From the NCBI RefSeq assembly GCF_017654485.1, contig NZ_CP061091.1, positions 1,439,501-1,503,500 on the forward strand: a stretch of 64,000 nucleotides of DNA, in the 5' to 3' direction. The translations under genes were made by a program, and so were the position numbers. Origin of the DNA: Roseomonas marmotae (GTDB lineage Bacteria > Pseudomonadota > Alphaproteobacteria > Acetobacterales > Acetobacteraceae). Positions 29,337 through 37,334 of the stretch are shown here, piece after piece. Numbering within the stretch: the stretch's first letter is position 1; each line of letters begins with the position of its first letter. The notes beneath the pieces were generated by a model, which was not told the origin of the DNA, ran no database searches, and worked only from the letters and a program-made list of their open reading frames with translations.

Positions 29337-31249
29337 AGCCGGTGCTGGCCCTGCTGCGGCGGCATGGGCCAACGGCCTTCGGCCTGCTGCTGCTGGCCGG
29401 CGCCATCTATGTGGTCCAGAAGGAGTTCCGCCACCTCTCCATCGCCGATATCACCGCGGCGGTGGAGGCGGTGCCGGCCCGCACCCTCTGGATCGCCGGC
29501 GGCTGGACGCTGCTCGCCTATGCGGTGCTGACGGTCTATGACCGGCTGGGCTCGGTCTATGCCGGCAAGCCTGTCAGCTATCTGCGTACCTCCCTGGCCT
29601 CCTTCTGCGCCTATACCCTGGCACATAACCTGGGGGTCGCGGCCGTCTCCGGCGCTGCGGTGCGCTACCGCTTCTATGCCGCCTGGGGGCTGACGCCGGT
29701 CGAGATCGCCAAGGTCATCGCTTTCACCAGCCTGACCTTCGGGCTGGGCGGCATGGCACTGGGCGGGTTGGTGCTCATCCTGGAGCCGGACATCCTGCCC
29801 TGGTTCCGCGACCATCTGCCTTTCTGGGCCATGCGGGGCCTGGGCGTGCTGCTGCTGCTGGTGGTGGCCTGCTACCTGGTCCTCTCCCGCGTGCTGCCGC
29901 ATTTCACCGCCTTCGGGCACAAGATCGATCTGCCCGGCTTCCGCATGGCGCTGGGGCAGACGCTGCTGGCGGTGGTGGACGTGGTCGTCACCACCATGAT
30001 CTTCTACGTGCTGCTGCCGCCGGCGGAGGGGCTGAGCTTCACCCTGTTCCTCGGCATCTATCTGGCGGCCTATTCGGCCGGGCTGGCGGCGAATGTGCCG
30101 GGGGGGCTGGGCGTCTTCGACACCGTGGTCCTGGTCTCGTTGCAGCCCTTCGTGCCGGCGCCGCAGGTGATCGGGGCACTGTTCCTCTTCCGGCTCTACT
30201 ACTACATCGTGCCGCTCTTCATCGCCGGTCTGCTCTTCGCGGGATTCGAGCTGAGCCAGCGGCGCCACCTGCTGACGAATCTCGGCACCGAGGCGCGGGT
30301 GGCCGATGCGCTGGAAGTGCCGGCCCTCTCCGGCCTGACGGCCCTGATGGGCATCGCCCTGCTCTTCATCGGCGCGCTGCCCTCCTATGGCACCCGGCTG
30401 GCGTTATGGGCGGGGGAATGGGCGGCGCTGGCGAGCCATTTCGCGGCCTCCGTCATCGGTTCCCTGCTGCTGGTGGTATCCTATGGCATGCTGCGGCGCC
30501 TGCGGATCGCCCGCAACAGCGGCATCATGCTGCTGCTGCTGGGTGCCGCGGCAGTGGTATTGAAGGGCAAGCCCTGGTGGCTGGTGGTGGTCTTCCTGGT
30601 GCCCGCCGGCCTGCTGGCGAGCATGCGGACCGCCTTCTACCGCGATGCCCGCCTGACCGGGGAGCCGCTTTCGGCCAGCACGGTCATCTCCCTGACGGCC
30701 TGCATCTTCTGCGCCCTGCTGCTGGCCAGCGTGGCCGGGACCGGGCCCGTGACGGATATGCCCTGGTGGATTGTGCCCTTCTCCTCCGACGCGCCGGCCT
30801 CGCTGCGTCTGGCGGTCGGAGTGGCAGGGGTGCTGCTGCTGGTGGCGGTGCTGCGGCTGCTGCGCCCCTCCCGCCTGGTGGCCGCACCGTATGACGAGGC
30901 GGCGCGGGCCCGGCTGGCGGAACTGGGCGCCGAGGTGCCGGAGCTGGCGGACGGCGCCATCCTGGTCGATGGCGCCGGCTTCGCCTTCCGCAAGCTGGAC
31001 GGCGTCTGGGTCGGCCTGGGCGACCCGGCGGGGCAGGAGGAGCAGGCGCGCATCACCGCCCTCTGGCGCTTCCGCGATATCTGCGAGCGCAACGGCGTCA
31101 GCCACGCCTTCTGGCATGTGGGGCCGGGGATGCTGCGCGCCTATGAGGATAGCGGGCTGGCGGCGGTGATGCTGCCGGATGGCGGCTATCTCGTCTCCAA
31201 TGCCGAAGGCGACCCGCGCGGGCTGCTGGAGCAGATGCAGCAGGCCTGA
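29333..31249 (+). CDS. MprF-like lysylphosphatidylglycerol flippase with a shortened synthase domain
   Basis: The 638-residue protein begins with a region of about 14 hydrophobic helices that matches the lysylphosphatidylglycerol synthase/flippase membrane domain. Features include [10 protein letters not shown] and [10 protein letters not shown]. After the last helix (about residue 510) the soluble domain (DUF2156 type) begins: [18 protein letters not shown], then [21 protein letters not shown]. It stops about 115 residues in. Full-length MprF proteins are about 840-870 residues and have a second acetyltransferase-like half that binds Lys-tRNA and transfers lysine. That half is absent here and is not found downstream. 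It is coupled to lysS by a four-base overlap. Confidence 0.85.
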   Translation: MKPVLALLRRHGPTAFGLLLLAGAIYVVQKEFRHLSIADITAAVEAVPARTLWIAGGWTLLAYAVLTVYDRLGSVYAGKPVSYLRTSLASFCAYTLAHNLGVAAVSGAAVRYRFYAAWGLTPVEIAKVIAFTSLTFGLGGMALGGLVLILEPDILPWFRDHLPFWAMRGLGVLLLLVVACYLVLSRVLPHFTAFGHKIDLPGFRMALGQTLLAVVDVVVTTMIFYVLLPPAEGLSFTLFLGIYLAAYSAGLAANVPGGLGVFDTVVLVSLQPFVPAPQVIGALFLFRLYYYIVPLFIAGLLFAGFELSQRRHLLTNLGTEARVADALEVPALSGLTALMGIALLFIGALPSYGTRLALWAGEWAALASHFAASVIGSLLLVVSYGMLRRLRIARNSGIMLLLLGAAAVVLKGKPWWLVVVFLVPAGLLASMRTAFYRDARLTGEPLSASTVISLTACIFCALLLASVAGTGPVTDMPWWIVPFSSDAPASLRLAVGVAGVLLLVAVLRLLRPSRLVAAPYDEAARARLAELGAEVPELADGAILVDGAGFAFRKLDGVWVGLGDPAGQEEQARITALWRFRDICERNGVSHAFWHVGPGMLRAYEDSGLAAVMLPDGGYLVSNAEGDPRGLLEQMQQA

Positions 31250-31262
31250 CCGCGCGGGCGGC

Positions 31263-31285
31263 GGGCCAGCCTTACTGGCTGGCCC
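31263..31285. terminator. Bidirectional hairpin between the mprF-like gene and the S24 regulator
   Basis: GGGCCAGCC (31263-31271), TTACT, then GGCTGGCCC (31277-31285) form a perfect 9-bp stem. It includes the last codons of the minus-strand regulator and lies 14 bases after the MprF-like stop. There is no T-run on either side. Confidence 0.45.
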
Positions 31286-31919
31286 AGAGGATGCGGTGCA
31301 TCCAGGCGATCTCGGAAAGATCGAAGCTGTAATTGGGATGGGCCGGGTTCAGGCTGGCCAGCTCGATCCGCCGGGCGGATTGCCGCAGCAGCTCCTTGGC
31401 CATCACCTCGCCCTTTATGGTGCGGACCACGACGCGGTCACCGCGCCGCACCGGTGAATTGGGGGAGACGATGATCGTATCCCCGTCCCGGAATACCGGC
31501 TCCATGCTGTCGCCCGAGATTTCCAGCGCATAGGCATTGGGATCGGAAAGTTCAGGCGTGCTGATCTCGTCCCAGCCGCCGCCCACGGGGTAGCCGCCAT
31601 CCCCGAAGAAACCCTCGCTTCCCGCCTGCGCCAGGCCCAGCAGCGGGATGCGCCGGCCCGGATTCGGGCGGCTGCTGTTGTGCAGGGTGGGGGCGCCGGT
31701 CACCAGCCCGGCGAAGACCTCCATCTCCGTGCCCGTGGCCTCCAGGATCTTGGCGATGCTCTCGGTCGAGGGCCATCGGGGGCGGCCATCGGCACCCACG
31801 CGCTTGGAGGGGTTGAAGGCGGTCGGGTCCAGCTTGGCGCGGCGCGCGAGGCCCGAGGCGGAGAGGCCGTGCTCTGCAGCCAGGGCATCGATGGCCCGCC
31901 AGATATCGTCATGACGCAT
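31272..31919 (-). CDS. S24-family (LexA/cI-like) transcriptional regulator
   Basis: The 215-residue protein has an N-terminal helix-turn-helix (about residues 5-70, LSASGLARRAKLDPTAFNPSK) and a C-terminal S24 peptidase-like domain. The Ser/Lys dyad is present (Ser138 in SGDSMEP, Lys175 in EVMAKELL), and Ala99-Gly100 fits an autocleavage site. It could be inactivated by RecA filaments like cI or LexA. It points away from the phage cassette with a 141-bp regulatory gap between. Close relatives are also found as chromosomal genes in alphaproteobacteria, so it may predate the cassette. Confidence 0.85.
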   Translation of the reverse strand: MRHDDIWRAIDALAAEHGLSASGLARRAKLDPTAFNPSKRVGADGRPRWPSTESIAKILEATGTEMEVFAGLVTGAPTLHNSSRPNPGRRIPLLGLAQAGSEGFFGDGGYPVGGGWDEISTPELSDPNAYALEISGDSMEPVFRDGDTIIVSPNSPVRRGDRVVVRTIKGEVMAKELLRQSARRIELASLNPAHPNYSFDLSEIAWMHRILWASQ

Positions 31920-32060
31920 GGGCGCATCATCCTAACGCCTTTGCGCTCAAGCAAGACGTTAATCCTAGGAACATCATCACAAATAGGTGTTGACGCCTAC
32001 AACCGAAATGATCGATGTTTCTGTTGTGTTCACGTTTAGATAAGAAAGGACACAGCCCCT
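31920..32060. promoter_or_regulatory. Divergent control region of the phage cassette
   Basis: This AT-rich interval holds several inverted repeats: TAACG/CGTTA (31933-31937 and 31957-31961), the palindrome CCTAGG near 31964, and TAGG...CCTA around 31984-31999. TTGACG at 31990-31995 could be a -35 for the rightward genes, but the -10 is weak. The S24 regulator is the natural candidate to bind here. No alphaproteobacterial LexA box (GTTC-N7-GTTC or GAAC-N7-GTAC) was found. Confidence 0.45.
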
Positions 32061-32504
32061 ATGCCCTCTGCCCTTCGTACCAATGCCATGCCGGTGCTCT
32101 CTTCCATGGCCAAGGCCGAGCCTTTCCATTCTGCCGAGGAAGCCTGGATCTGGACGATGTCCGGCCTCATCGCTCGCCGTGAAGGGGCGCGCATTGTCGC
32201 TGGCGCTGGTAGCAGGCTGCGCCCCTGTGAGCCGGATGACGTGGTGAAATGCCTGGACCGCCTTTACCGGCAGCGGCGCATCGACCTGGTGCATGCGCGC
32301 ATCCTGCGGATCTGGGGCGAGCGGGGCGTGGCGCCGGACCCGCGACACCTGAGCGAGAAGAACGACTGGCGGATCTGGAACGAGGCGATGCAGCGGCTGG
32401 ACTGGCCGTTGCGTATGAAGGGCATCGTCGCTGGGGCGGCGCGCGGTGGCGGCATGGCGGAGGTGGTGGAACTGGCGCGCTGGCCGATGGGCGGCGAGGC
32501 GTGA
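32061..32504 (+). CDS. Phage-cassette protein of unknown function, first rightward gene
   Basis: The 147-residue basic protein has a conserved-looking body with three Trp-containing segments (AEEAWIWTMSGLIARREGARIVAG, HARILRIWGERG, NDWRIWNEAMQRLDWPLRMKGIV) and predicted helices. The HARILRIWGERGVAP segment could be a helix-turn-helix. I do not recognise a named family. Its position, directly after the S24 control region and before the late operon, is where a phage activator or antiterminator would sit. An AAGAAAGGA ribosome binding site lies upstream of the ATG. Confidence 0.65.
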   Translation: MPSALRTNAMPVLSSMAKAEPFHSAEEAWIWTMSGLIARREGARIVAGAGSRLRPCEPDDVVKCLDRLYRQRRIDLVHARILRIWGERGVAPDPRHLSEKNDWRIWNEAMQRLDWPLRMKGIVAGAARGGGMAEVVELARWPMGGEA

Positions 32505-33061
32505 GGCGCGGTGCGCTGGCGCGGCAGGCGCCGCCTGTCCGTCAGCCGGGCCGAGTGGGGGCATCCATCGCACCAGGCCGGGTCGCGGTGGAAGAGGAAG
32601 GTGCGGCCGCGCCGCTTCGGGCCTCCCACCGTCATGCTCTGGCAGAGGGCGCGCAGCGGATCTGGATCGGTTTTGGCGGGCGGGCGGACCGGCTCTGGCT
32701 GCGGCTGCTGAAGCCGGGTTTCCGCCACTGCTTCGCGGCGGTGGAGGATAGACAGGGCTGGACGGTGGTGGAGCCGCTGTCGGGCCGCCTGCTGGTGGCG
32801 CGCCCCATGCTGGTGCCGGACTTCGACCTGCCGGGCTTCTACCGCCGGGCCGGGCTGGTGGTGCTGGGGCCCTTCACGCCCGGCGCCCCGCGGTGCCGGG
32901 CGCTGCCGACGCTCTCCCCCTATTCCTGCGTGGCGGTGTGCCGGGCGCTGCTGGGGCAGGGGGCGCCTTTCGCCGTGACGCCCCGGGGGCTGTTCCGGGC
33001 TTTGGAAAGGACTCTCCTGAGACAGGAGAAAAATCTTGACGAAAGGAATTTATTCCGCTAG
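32501..33061 (+). CDS. Phage-cassette protein of unknown function
   Basis: I placed the start at a GTG that overlaps the previous stop (GTGA at 32501-32504), which gives 186 residues. A GTG at 32588 (157 residues) is also possible because the first 35 or so residues are low in conserved character. The core (GFRHCFAAVEDRQGWTVVEPLSG, then FYRRAGLVVLGPF, and YSCVAVCRALLG with Cys residues) resembles small proteins seen beside portal genes in alphaproteobacterial phages, from memory. The end of the gene contains the -35 of the late promoter. Confidence 0.6.
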   Translation: MRRGALARQAPPVRQPGRVGASIAPGRVAVEEEGAAAPLRASHRHALAEGAQRIWIGFGGRADRLWLRLLKPGFRHCFAAVEDRQGWTVVEPLSGRLLVARPMLVPDFDLPGFYRRAGLVVLGPFTPGAPRCRALPTLSPYSCVAVCRALLGQGAPFAVTPRGLFRALERTLLRQEKNLDERNLFR

Positions 33062-33064
33062 ATG
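33036..33064 (+). promoter_or_regulatory. Putative late promoter of the phage structural operon
   Basis: TTGACG (33036-33041), a 17-base spacer and TAGATG (33059-33064). It has the same -35, spacing and first five -10 bases as the groESL promoter of this window (TTGACG-17-TAGATC). Transcription is expected from about 33071. Confidence 0.6.
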
Positions 33065-33076
33065 CAGTCTTGTCAC

Positions 33077-33093
33077 CGGGCGAGCTGCGCCCG
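33077..33093 (+). repeat. Hairpin element copy A (loop AGCTG)
   Basis: CGGGCG-AGCTG-CGCCCG. A related element with compensating changes occurs at 44502-44520. Across the 17 aligned bases (33078-33094 and 44504-44520) the two copies differ at only three transitions. Confidence 0.4.
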
Positions 33094-33121
33094 CTGATCT
33101 TCCTCCGATCCCCCTAACTCG

Positions 33122-33164
33122 CACGGGCCCGGCCGATCCACATCGGCCGGGCCCGTGTCTTTTT
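33122..33164 (+). terminator. Strong intrinsic terminator before the phage structural genes
   Basis: CACGGGCCCGGCCGAT (33122-33137), loop CCAC, then its perfect complement (33142-33157) followed by TCTTTTT. The 16-bp perfect GC-rich stem with T-run is the strongest terminator in the window, yet it lies between the late promoter and the genes it should serve. Confidence 0.93.
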
Positions 33165-33205
33165 GGGTGGGTTCCCTGACCGCAACCAGAGGAGTCCGCA
33201 CGCGC

Positions 33206-33439
33206 ATGGGTGGCCTGATGAAAGCCCCGAAGCCGGTGGTGGTGACCGCGTCCGAACCCCCCGCCGCCCCCGCCGCCAGCCAGGCCGATGTGGCCGCCGC
33301 TGCCCAGGCGGCACGCGGGCAGAACCAGGATCGCGCGCGGCGCGGCCTGGCCGGCACCATCGTCACCTCCGAACGGGGTGTGCTGACGGAGGCGCCGCGC
33401 CCGGCCGCCAGCGCCCGCAAGACCCTGCTGGGGGAATAA
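33206..33439 (+). CDS. Small phage protein upstream of the portal gene
   Basis: The 77-residue Ala/Pro-rich protein ends in RRGLAGTIVTSERGVL...ARKTLLGE. A short proline-rich N-terminus followed by a TI[VL]T..+G+L...KTLLG ending is a pattern I recall for small proteins encoded just before head-tail connector genes in tailed phages. The function is unknown. AGAGGAG lies about 11 bases before the ATG at 33206. Confidence 0.7.
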   Translation: MGGLMKAPKPVVVTASEPPAAPAASQADVAAAAQAARGQNQDRARRGLAGTIVTSERGVLTEAPRPAASARKTLLGE

Positions 33440-33442
33440 GGC

Positions 33443-34888
33443 ATGGCCGGGAATGAGATGACGCCGGAGGCCGTGCTGGCACGGCACGCCGCCGCGCTGG
33501 AGCGGCGGCGGCCGTGGGAGAGCGTCTGGCGCGAATGCTACGACCACGTGCTCTCCGCCACGCCTGGCAGCGGCGGGCCGATGCTCTATGACGCCACGGC
33601 CGCCGACGCGGCCGAACAGCTTTCCGCCAGCCTGCTGGCCGAGTTGACGCCCCCCTGGTCCCGCTGGTTCGGCCTGGCGCCGAGCCGGGCGCTCGAGCAG
33701 GGGCCGGATGCCGCCGCCGCCGCCGCCACGCTGGAAGAGGCGGCGGAGGTGCTGCAAGGGCATCTCGATCGCTCCAACTTCGTGCTGGAGATGCATCAGT
33801 CCTTCCTGGACCTGGTGGTGGCCGGCACCGGCGTGCTGCTGGTGGAGGAGGCACCGCCAGGCGAGAGCAGCGCGCTGCGCTTCACCGCCGTGCCGCTGAC
33901 CCAGGCGGTGCTGGAGGAAGGCGCCGGCGGGCGGCTGGATACCATCTACCGCGCCATGGTACTGGATGCGGCGGCCATCGCCCGCCGCTACCCCCGCGCC
34001 ATCCTGCCGGCCGGGCTGAAGCCGGAGGCGGAGGGAGAGGCGCCCGGGCGCTTCCGGGTGGTGGAGGCGGTCTGGCCGGACGGGCAAGGCGGCTGCGGAT
34101 ACCAGGCCGTGCTGGACCATGACGGCCGCGCCGTGCCACTGGCCACCGGACGCTTCGCGGACAGCCCCTTCATCGCCTTCCGCTGGCTCAAGGCACCCGG
34201 CGAGACCTATGGCCGCGGCCCCGTGATGAAGACGCTGCCGGATATCCGCACCGCCAACAAGGTGGTGGAGCTGGTGCTGAAGAACGCCTCCATCGCCGCG
34301 ACGGGCATCTGGCAGGCCGAGGATGACGGCGTGCTGAACCCTGCCACGGTGCGGCTGACGCCGGGGGCCATCATCCCCAAGGCGCCCGGTTCCTCCGGCC
34401 TGACGCCGCTGGCGGCACCAGGAAATTTCGATGTCTCCGAGCTGGTGCTGGAGGATCTGCGGAAGCGCATCCGTTCGGCGATGCTCGCGGACCGGCTCTC
34501 CGCCCCGCAGGATGCCCGGATGACCGCGACCGAGGTGCTGGAACGCAGCGCCCAGACCGCCCGGCTGCTGGGCGCCACCTATGGCCGTTTGCAGGCGGAG
34601 CTGCTGACGCCGCTGGTGGCCCGGTGCCTGGCCATCCTGCGGCGCAGGGGCGAGGTGCCGCCCATGCTGTTGGATGGGCGGGAGGTGCGGCTGACCTACC
34701 AGTCGCCTCTGGCCCGCGTTCAGGGCCGCGCCGACGCGGCGAATACGCTGCTCTTCCTGCAGGCCGCGTCGGCGCTGGGGGCCGAGGCCACCGCGCAGAT
34801 CGACGTTGCCGCCGCCACGAGACACCTGGCCCGCGCGCTGGCCGCGCCGGCCGGGATTCTGACCCCCATCGCCCCCACCGAGGAGTGA
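33443..34888 (+). CDS. Podovirus-type head-to-tail connector (portal) protein
   Basis: The 481-residue protein matches the T7 gp8-type connector: an N-terminal RRPWESVWRECYDHVLS region, ELTPPWSRWFGL, and a middle segment with TYGRGPVMKTLPDIRTANKVVE. In the virion it forms the dodecameric ring at the vertex through which DNA is packaged and ejected. The start is 4 bases after the previous stop. The order connector-scaffold-capsid-tail tube A-tail tube B is the T7 order. Confidence 0.88.
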   Translation: MAGNEMTPEAVLARHAAALERRRPWESVWRECYDHVLSATPGSGGPMLYDATAADAAEQLSASLLAELTPPWSRWFGLAPSRALEQGPDAAAAAATLEEAAEVLQGHLDRSNFVLEMHQSFLDLVVAGTGVLLVEEAPPGESSALRFTAVPLTQAVLEEGAGGRLDTIYRAMVLDAAAIARRYPRAILPAGLKPEAEGEAPGRFRVVEAVWPDGQGGCGYQAVLDHDGRAVPLATGRFADSPFIAFRWLKAPGETYGRGPVMKTLPDIRTANKVVELVLKNASIAATGIWQAEDDGVLNPATVRLTPGAIIPKAPGSSGLTPLAAPGNFDVSELVLEDLRKRIRSAMLADRLSAPQDARMTATEVLERSAQTARLLGATYGRLQAELLTPLVARCLAILRRRGEVPPMLLDGREVRLTYQSPLARVQGRADAANTLLFLQAASALGAEATAQIDVAAATRHLARALAAPAGILTPIAPTEE

Positions 34889-34896
34889 AGGCCCGC

Positions 34897-35610
34897 ATGT
34901 CCGAGAACCTGCTTGAAGCCGCCGCGACGGACACCCCCGAGGATGTGCCGGAGAAGTTCCGGGACGAGCACGGCGCGCTGCGCGTGGATGCGCTGCTGAA
35001 ATCGTACAGGGAGCTGGAGAAGCGCATGTCCCAGCGCTTCGCCCCGCCCGCGCCCGATGCGCCGGAGGAGGAGAAGCAGCGCTTCCGCCGCGCCATCGGC
35101 GTGCCGGATTCCCATGAGGAATACAGTGTCGAAGCGAAGCATGAGCTCTGTGGCCCGGATGAGGGCATCAACAGGCGGCTGCATGAGGCGGGTTTCACCT
35201 GCACCCAGGTGCAGCTGGTCTATGACCTGGCCGCTGAGCGGCTGCTGCCGCTGATCGCCGAGGCCGCCGCCGATTACGAGGCCGACAAGCAGCGCGGCAA
35301 GCTGGCGGAAGCGCTGGGCGGCGAGGCGCAGTTCAGGCGCCTGGCGCCGCAGATCGCCGCCTGGGGCCGCGCCAATCTGCCGCCAGGCGCTTTCGAGGCG
35401 CTCTCCACCACCGCTGAGGGCGTGCTGGCGCTGCATGGCATGATGGCCCGGACCGAGCCCAGCCTGGCGCGCGAGGCCGAGCCCGCCGGGGGGGTGGACG
35501 AGCAGGCGCTTCGCAAGATGATGCGCGACCCGCGCTACTGGCGCACCCGCGAGCCGGAATACGTCAAGCGCGTGACCGAAGGCTTCAAGCGGCTGTTCGG
35601 CAACAGCTGA
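34897..35610 (+). CDS. Probable capsid assembly scaffold protein
   Basis: The 237-residue acidic, helical, highly charged protein (VPEKFRDEHGALRVDALLKSYRELEKRM near the N-terminus, then helical segments and a basic C-terminus ending KRVTEGFKRLFGNS) lies between connector and capsid genes. A T7 gp9-type scaffold is expected there. The FRD-GALRVDALLKSY-ELE pattern is usual for such proteins in alphaproteobacterial phages. Assignment is by position and composition. Confidence 0.75.
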   Translation: MSENLLEAAATDTPEDVPEKFRDEHGALRVDALLKSYRELEKRMSQRFAPPAPDAPEEEKQRFRRAIGVPDSHEEYSVEAKHELCGPDEGINRRLHEAGFTCTQVQLVYDLAAERLLPLIAEAAADYEADKQRGKLAEALGGEAQFRRLAPQIAAWGRANLPPGAFEALSTTAEGVLALHGMMARTEPSLAREAEPAGGVDEQALRKMMRDPRYWRTREPEYVKRVTEGFKRLFGNS

Positions 35611-35822
35611 GCTGATAGCGGCAGGGTTCCGCAGCCTCGCTCGCCCTGCCGCGACGGGCCGCCGGTTCGGTGCATCGCATCCTGGCGGCCCGATTTCCCG
35701 AAATTCGCCTCGCCCAACCCGCAATGGCGGGCGCGATGGCGCGCGCGCATCGCCGGCCCCGTTGACGGGACCAACCGCGCGGTGCGGGCACCAAACCCGA
35801 AATCTCCTTCAAGGAACATCCG

Positions 35823-36659
35823 ATGTCCGCCACGATCGATCAGGTTTTCGCGAAGCAGTTCGAGTCCGAGGTGCATGAGGCCTACCAGCGCCAGGGCAGC
35901 AAGCTGCGCCCGACGGTGCGGAGCAAGAACGGCGTGCGCGGCGCCTCCACCGTCTTCCCCATCGTCGGCCGCGGCACGGCGGCGGCGAAGGCGCGCAACG
36001 GTGCCGTGCCGGTGATGAACCTGTCACATTCCAACGTGGAGTGCTTCCTGCAGGACTATTATGCCGGCGAGTGGATCGACCGCCTGGATGAGCTGAAGAC
36101 CAATATCGACGAGCGCGCCGTGGTGGCCAATGCCGGTGCCTATGCGCTGGGCCGCAAGACGGATGAGCTGATCATCGCCGCCATGGATGCGGGCACGCGC
36201 GAGGCGACCGGCACCGCCGCCGGCACCACCGACACCGATGGCCTGACCAAGGCCAAGGTGCTGCTGGCCTTCGAGATGCTGGGCGCGGCCGATGTGGCGG
36301 ATGACGGCAACCGCTTCGCCATCGTCGGCTGGAAGCAGTGGAGCGAGCTGCTGCAGATCGAGGAATTCGCCAATACGCAGTATGTGGGCGATGCCGATCT
36401 GCCCTGGAAAGGCACGCAGGCCAAGCGCTGGCTCGGCGCGACCTGGATGCCGCATTCCGGCCTGACCAAGAGCGGCAACCTGCGCTTCTGCTACTTCTAC
36501 CACAAGACCGCCATCGGCCATGGCGTGGCGCAGGAAGTCACCACGGATATCACCTGGCACGGCGACCGCGCGGCCTATTTCGTCAACAACATGATGAGCC
36601 AGGGCGCGGTGCTGGTCGATGAGACCGGCGTCGTGCGGATGCGCGCCTTCGAGGCATAG
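35823..36659 (+). CDS. Major capsid protein
   Basis: The 278-residue protein begins MSATIDQVFAKQFESEVHEAYQRQGSKLRPTV and contains MNLSHSNVECFLQDYYAGEWIDRLDELKTN. This pattern matches phage capsid proteins of the T7-like/podoviral group I know from alphaproteobacterial phages. It is preceded by a 212-base gap with a good AAGGA site, and its own promoter or processing site may lie there. The TAG stop is followed in frame by a tandem copy of the last codons. Confidence 0.85.
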   Translation: MSATIDQVFAKQFESEVHEAYQRQGSKLRPTVRSKNGVRGASTVFPIVGRGTAAAKARNGAVPVMNLSHSNVECFLQDYYAGEWIDRLDELKTNIDERAVVANAGAYALGRKTDELIIAAMDAGTREATGTAAGTTDTDGLTKAKVLLAFEMLGAADVADDGNRFAIVGWKQWSELLQIEEFANTQYVGDADLPWKGTQAKRWLGATWMPHSGLTKSGNLRFCYFYHKTAIGHGVAQEVTTDITWHGDRAAYFVNNMMSQGAVLVDETGVVRMRAFEA

Positions 36660-36686
36660 CCGCGGATGCGCGCCTTCCAGGCGTGA
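36636..36686 (+). repeat. 27-bp tandem duplication across the capsid stop codon
   Basis: Codons CGG ATG CGC GCC TTC GAG GCA TAG (36636-36659) are repeated in the same frame as CGG ATG CGC GCC TTC CAG GCG TGA (36663-36686), separated by CCG. Reading through the TAG would add eight residues that repeat the capsid C-terminus. Confidence 0.9.
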
Positions 36687-36695
36687 GCGCGGCAC

Positions 36696-36720
36696 GGCCG
36701 GAGGTGCGGAACCTCCGGCC
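36696..36720 (+). terminator. Hairpin after the capsid gene
   Basis: GGCCGGAGGT (36696-36705), loop GCGGA, ACCTCCGGCC (36711-36720): a perfect 10-bp stem without a T-run. It may partly terminate transcription, or stabilise the capsid mRNA relative to the tail genes. Confidence 0.55.
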
Positions 36721-36760
36721 GGCTTCCATTTCCGATACCGCCGAACAGGAGTCTTTGCCG

Positions 36761-37330
36761 ATGGCGCTCTCCGCCCTCGTCCTCTGCTCGCGCGCCATGC
36801 TGAAGATCGGTGCGCAGCCCGTCGCCTCCTTCGACGAAGGCACCGCCGAGGCGGAGGTGGCGGCCCATCTCTATCCTTCCGTGCGCGATGCCATGCTCTC
36901 CTCCCACCCCTGGTCCTTCGCGACGGGGCAGATGGAACTGCCGCGGCTGGCCGAGGTGCCGCATGCGGATTACCGCCATGCCTTCCAGCTTCCAGCTGAT
37001 TTCCTGCGCGTGCTCTCCGCCGGCAGCGGCGGGGCAGGGCGTGGGGTGCGCTACCGGCTGCACGAGCGCCGGCTGCATGCGGATGTCGGACGGGTGGCGC
37101 TGACCTATGTCTTCCGGCCGGAGGAAAGCACCTTTCCGCCCTTCTTCGCCGCCGCGCTGGTCACGCGGCTGGCCGCCGAATTCTGTATTCCGCTGACCGA
37201 GAGCAGTTCCCGTGCCGAAATGCTGCACCGGCTGGCCGACAGCGAATTCCGCAGTGCCAGGCTGACGGACAGCCAGCAGGACACGGTGCGGGCGCTGGAG
37301 GATTTCCCGCTCATCATGGCGCGGGGGTGA
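36761..37330 (+). CDS. T7 gp11-like tail tubular protein A
   Basis: The 189-residue protein begins MALSALVLCSRAMLKIGAQPVASF and contains HPWSFATGQMELPRL, DYRHAFQLPADFLRVL and FCIPLTESSSRAEMLHR. These are typical segments of the gp11/tail tubular A family, which forms the adaptor ring between connector and tail. AGGAG at 36747-36751 supports the ATG at 36761; a longer frame from 36683 would cross the hairpin. Confidence 0.85.
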   Translation: MALSALVLCSRAMLKIGAQPVASFDEGTAEAEVAAHLYPSVRDAMLSSHPWSFATGQMELPRLAEVPHADYRHAFQLPADFLRVLSAGSGGAGRGVRYRLHERRLHADVGRVALTYVFRPEESTFPPFFAAALVTRLAAEFCIPLTESSSRAEMLHRLADSEFRSARLTDSQQDTVRALEDFPLIMARG

Positions 37331-37334
37331 GGCC

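Larger units (their letters stand above)
33071..33164 (+). ncRNA. Candidate short terminated RNA (leader of the late operon)
   Basis: The promoter at 33036-33064 and the terminator ending at 33164 would define an RNA of about 94 bases. It contains a 6-bp hairpin (33077-33093), a single-stranded pyrimidine-rich stretch with CCTCC (33101-33106) that could pair with ribosome binding sites, and the terminator stem. It resembles the lambda 6S RNA made between pR' and tR'. This is a prediction; no expression evidence exists. Confidence 0.4.
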
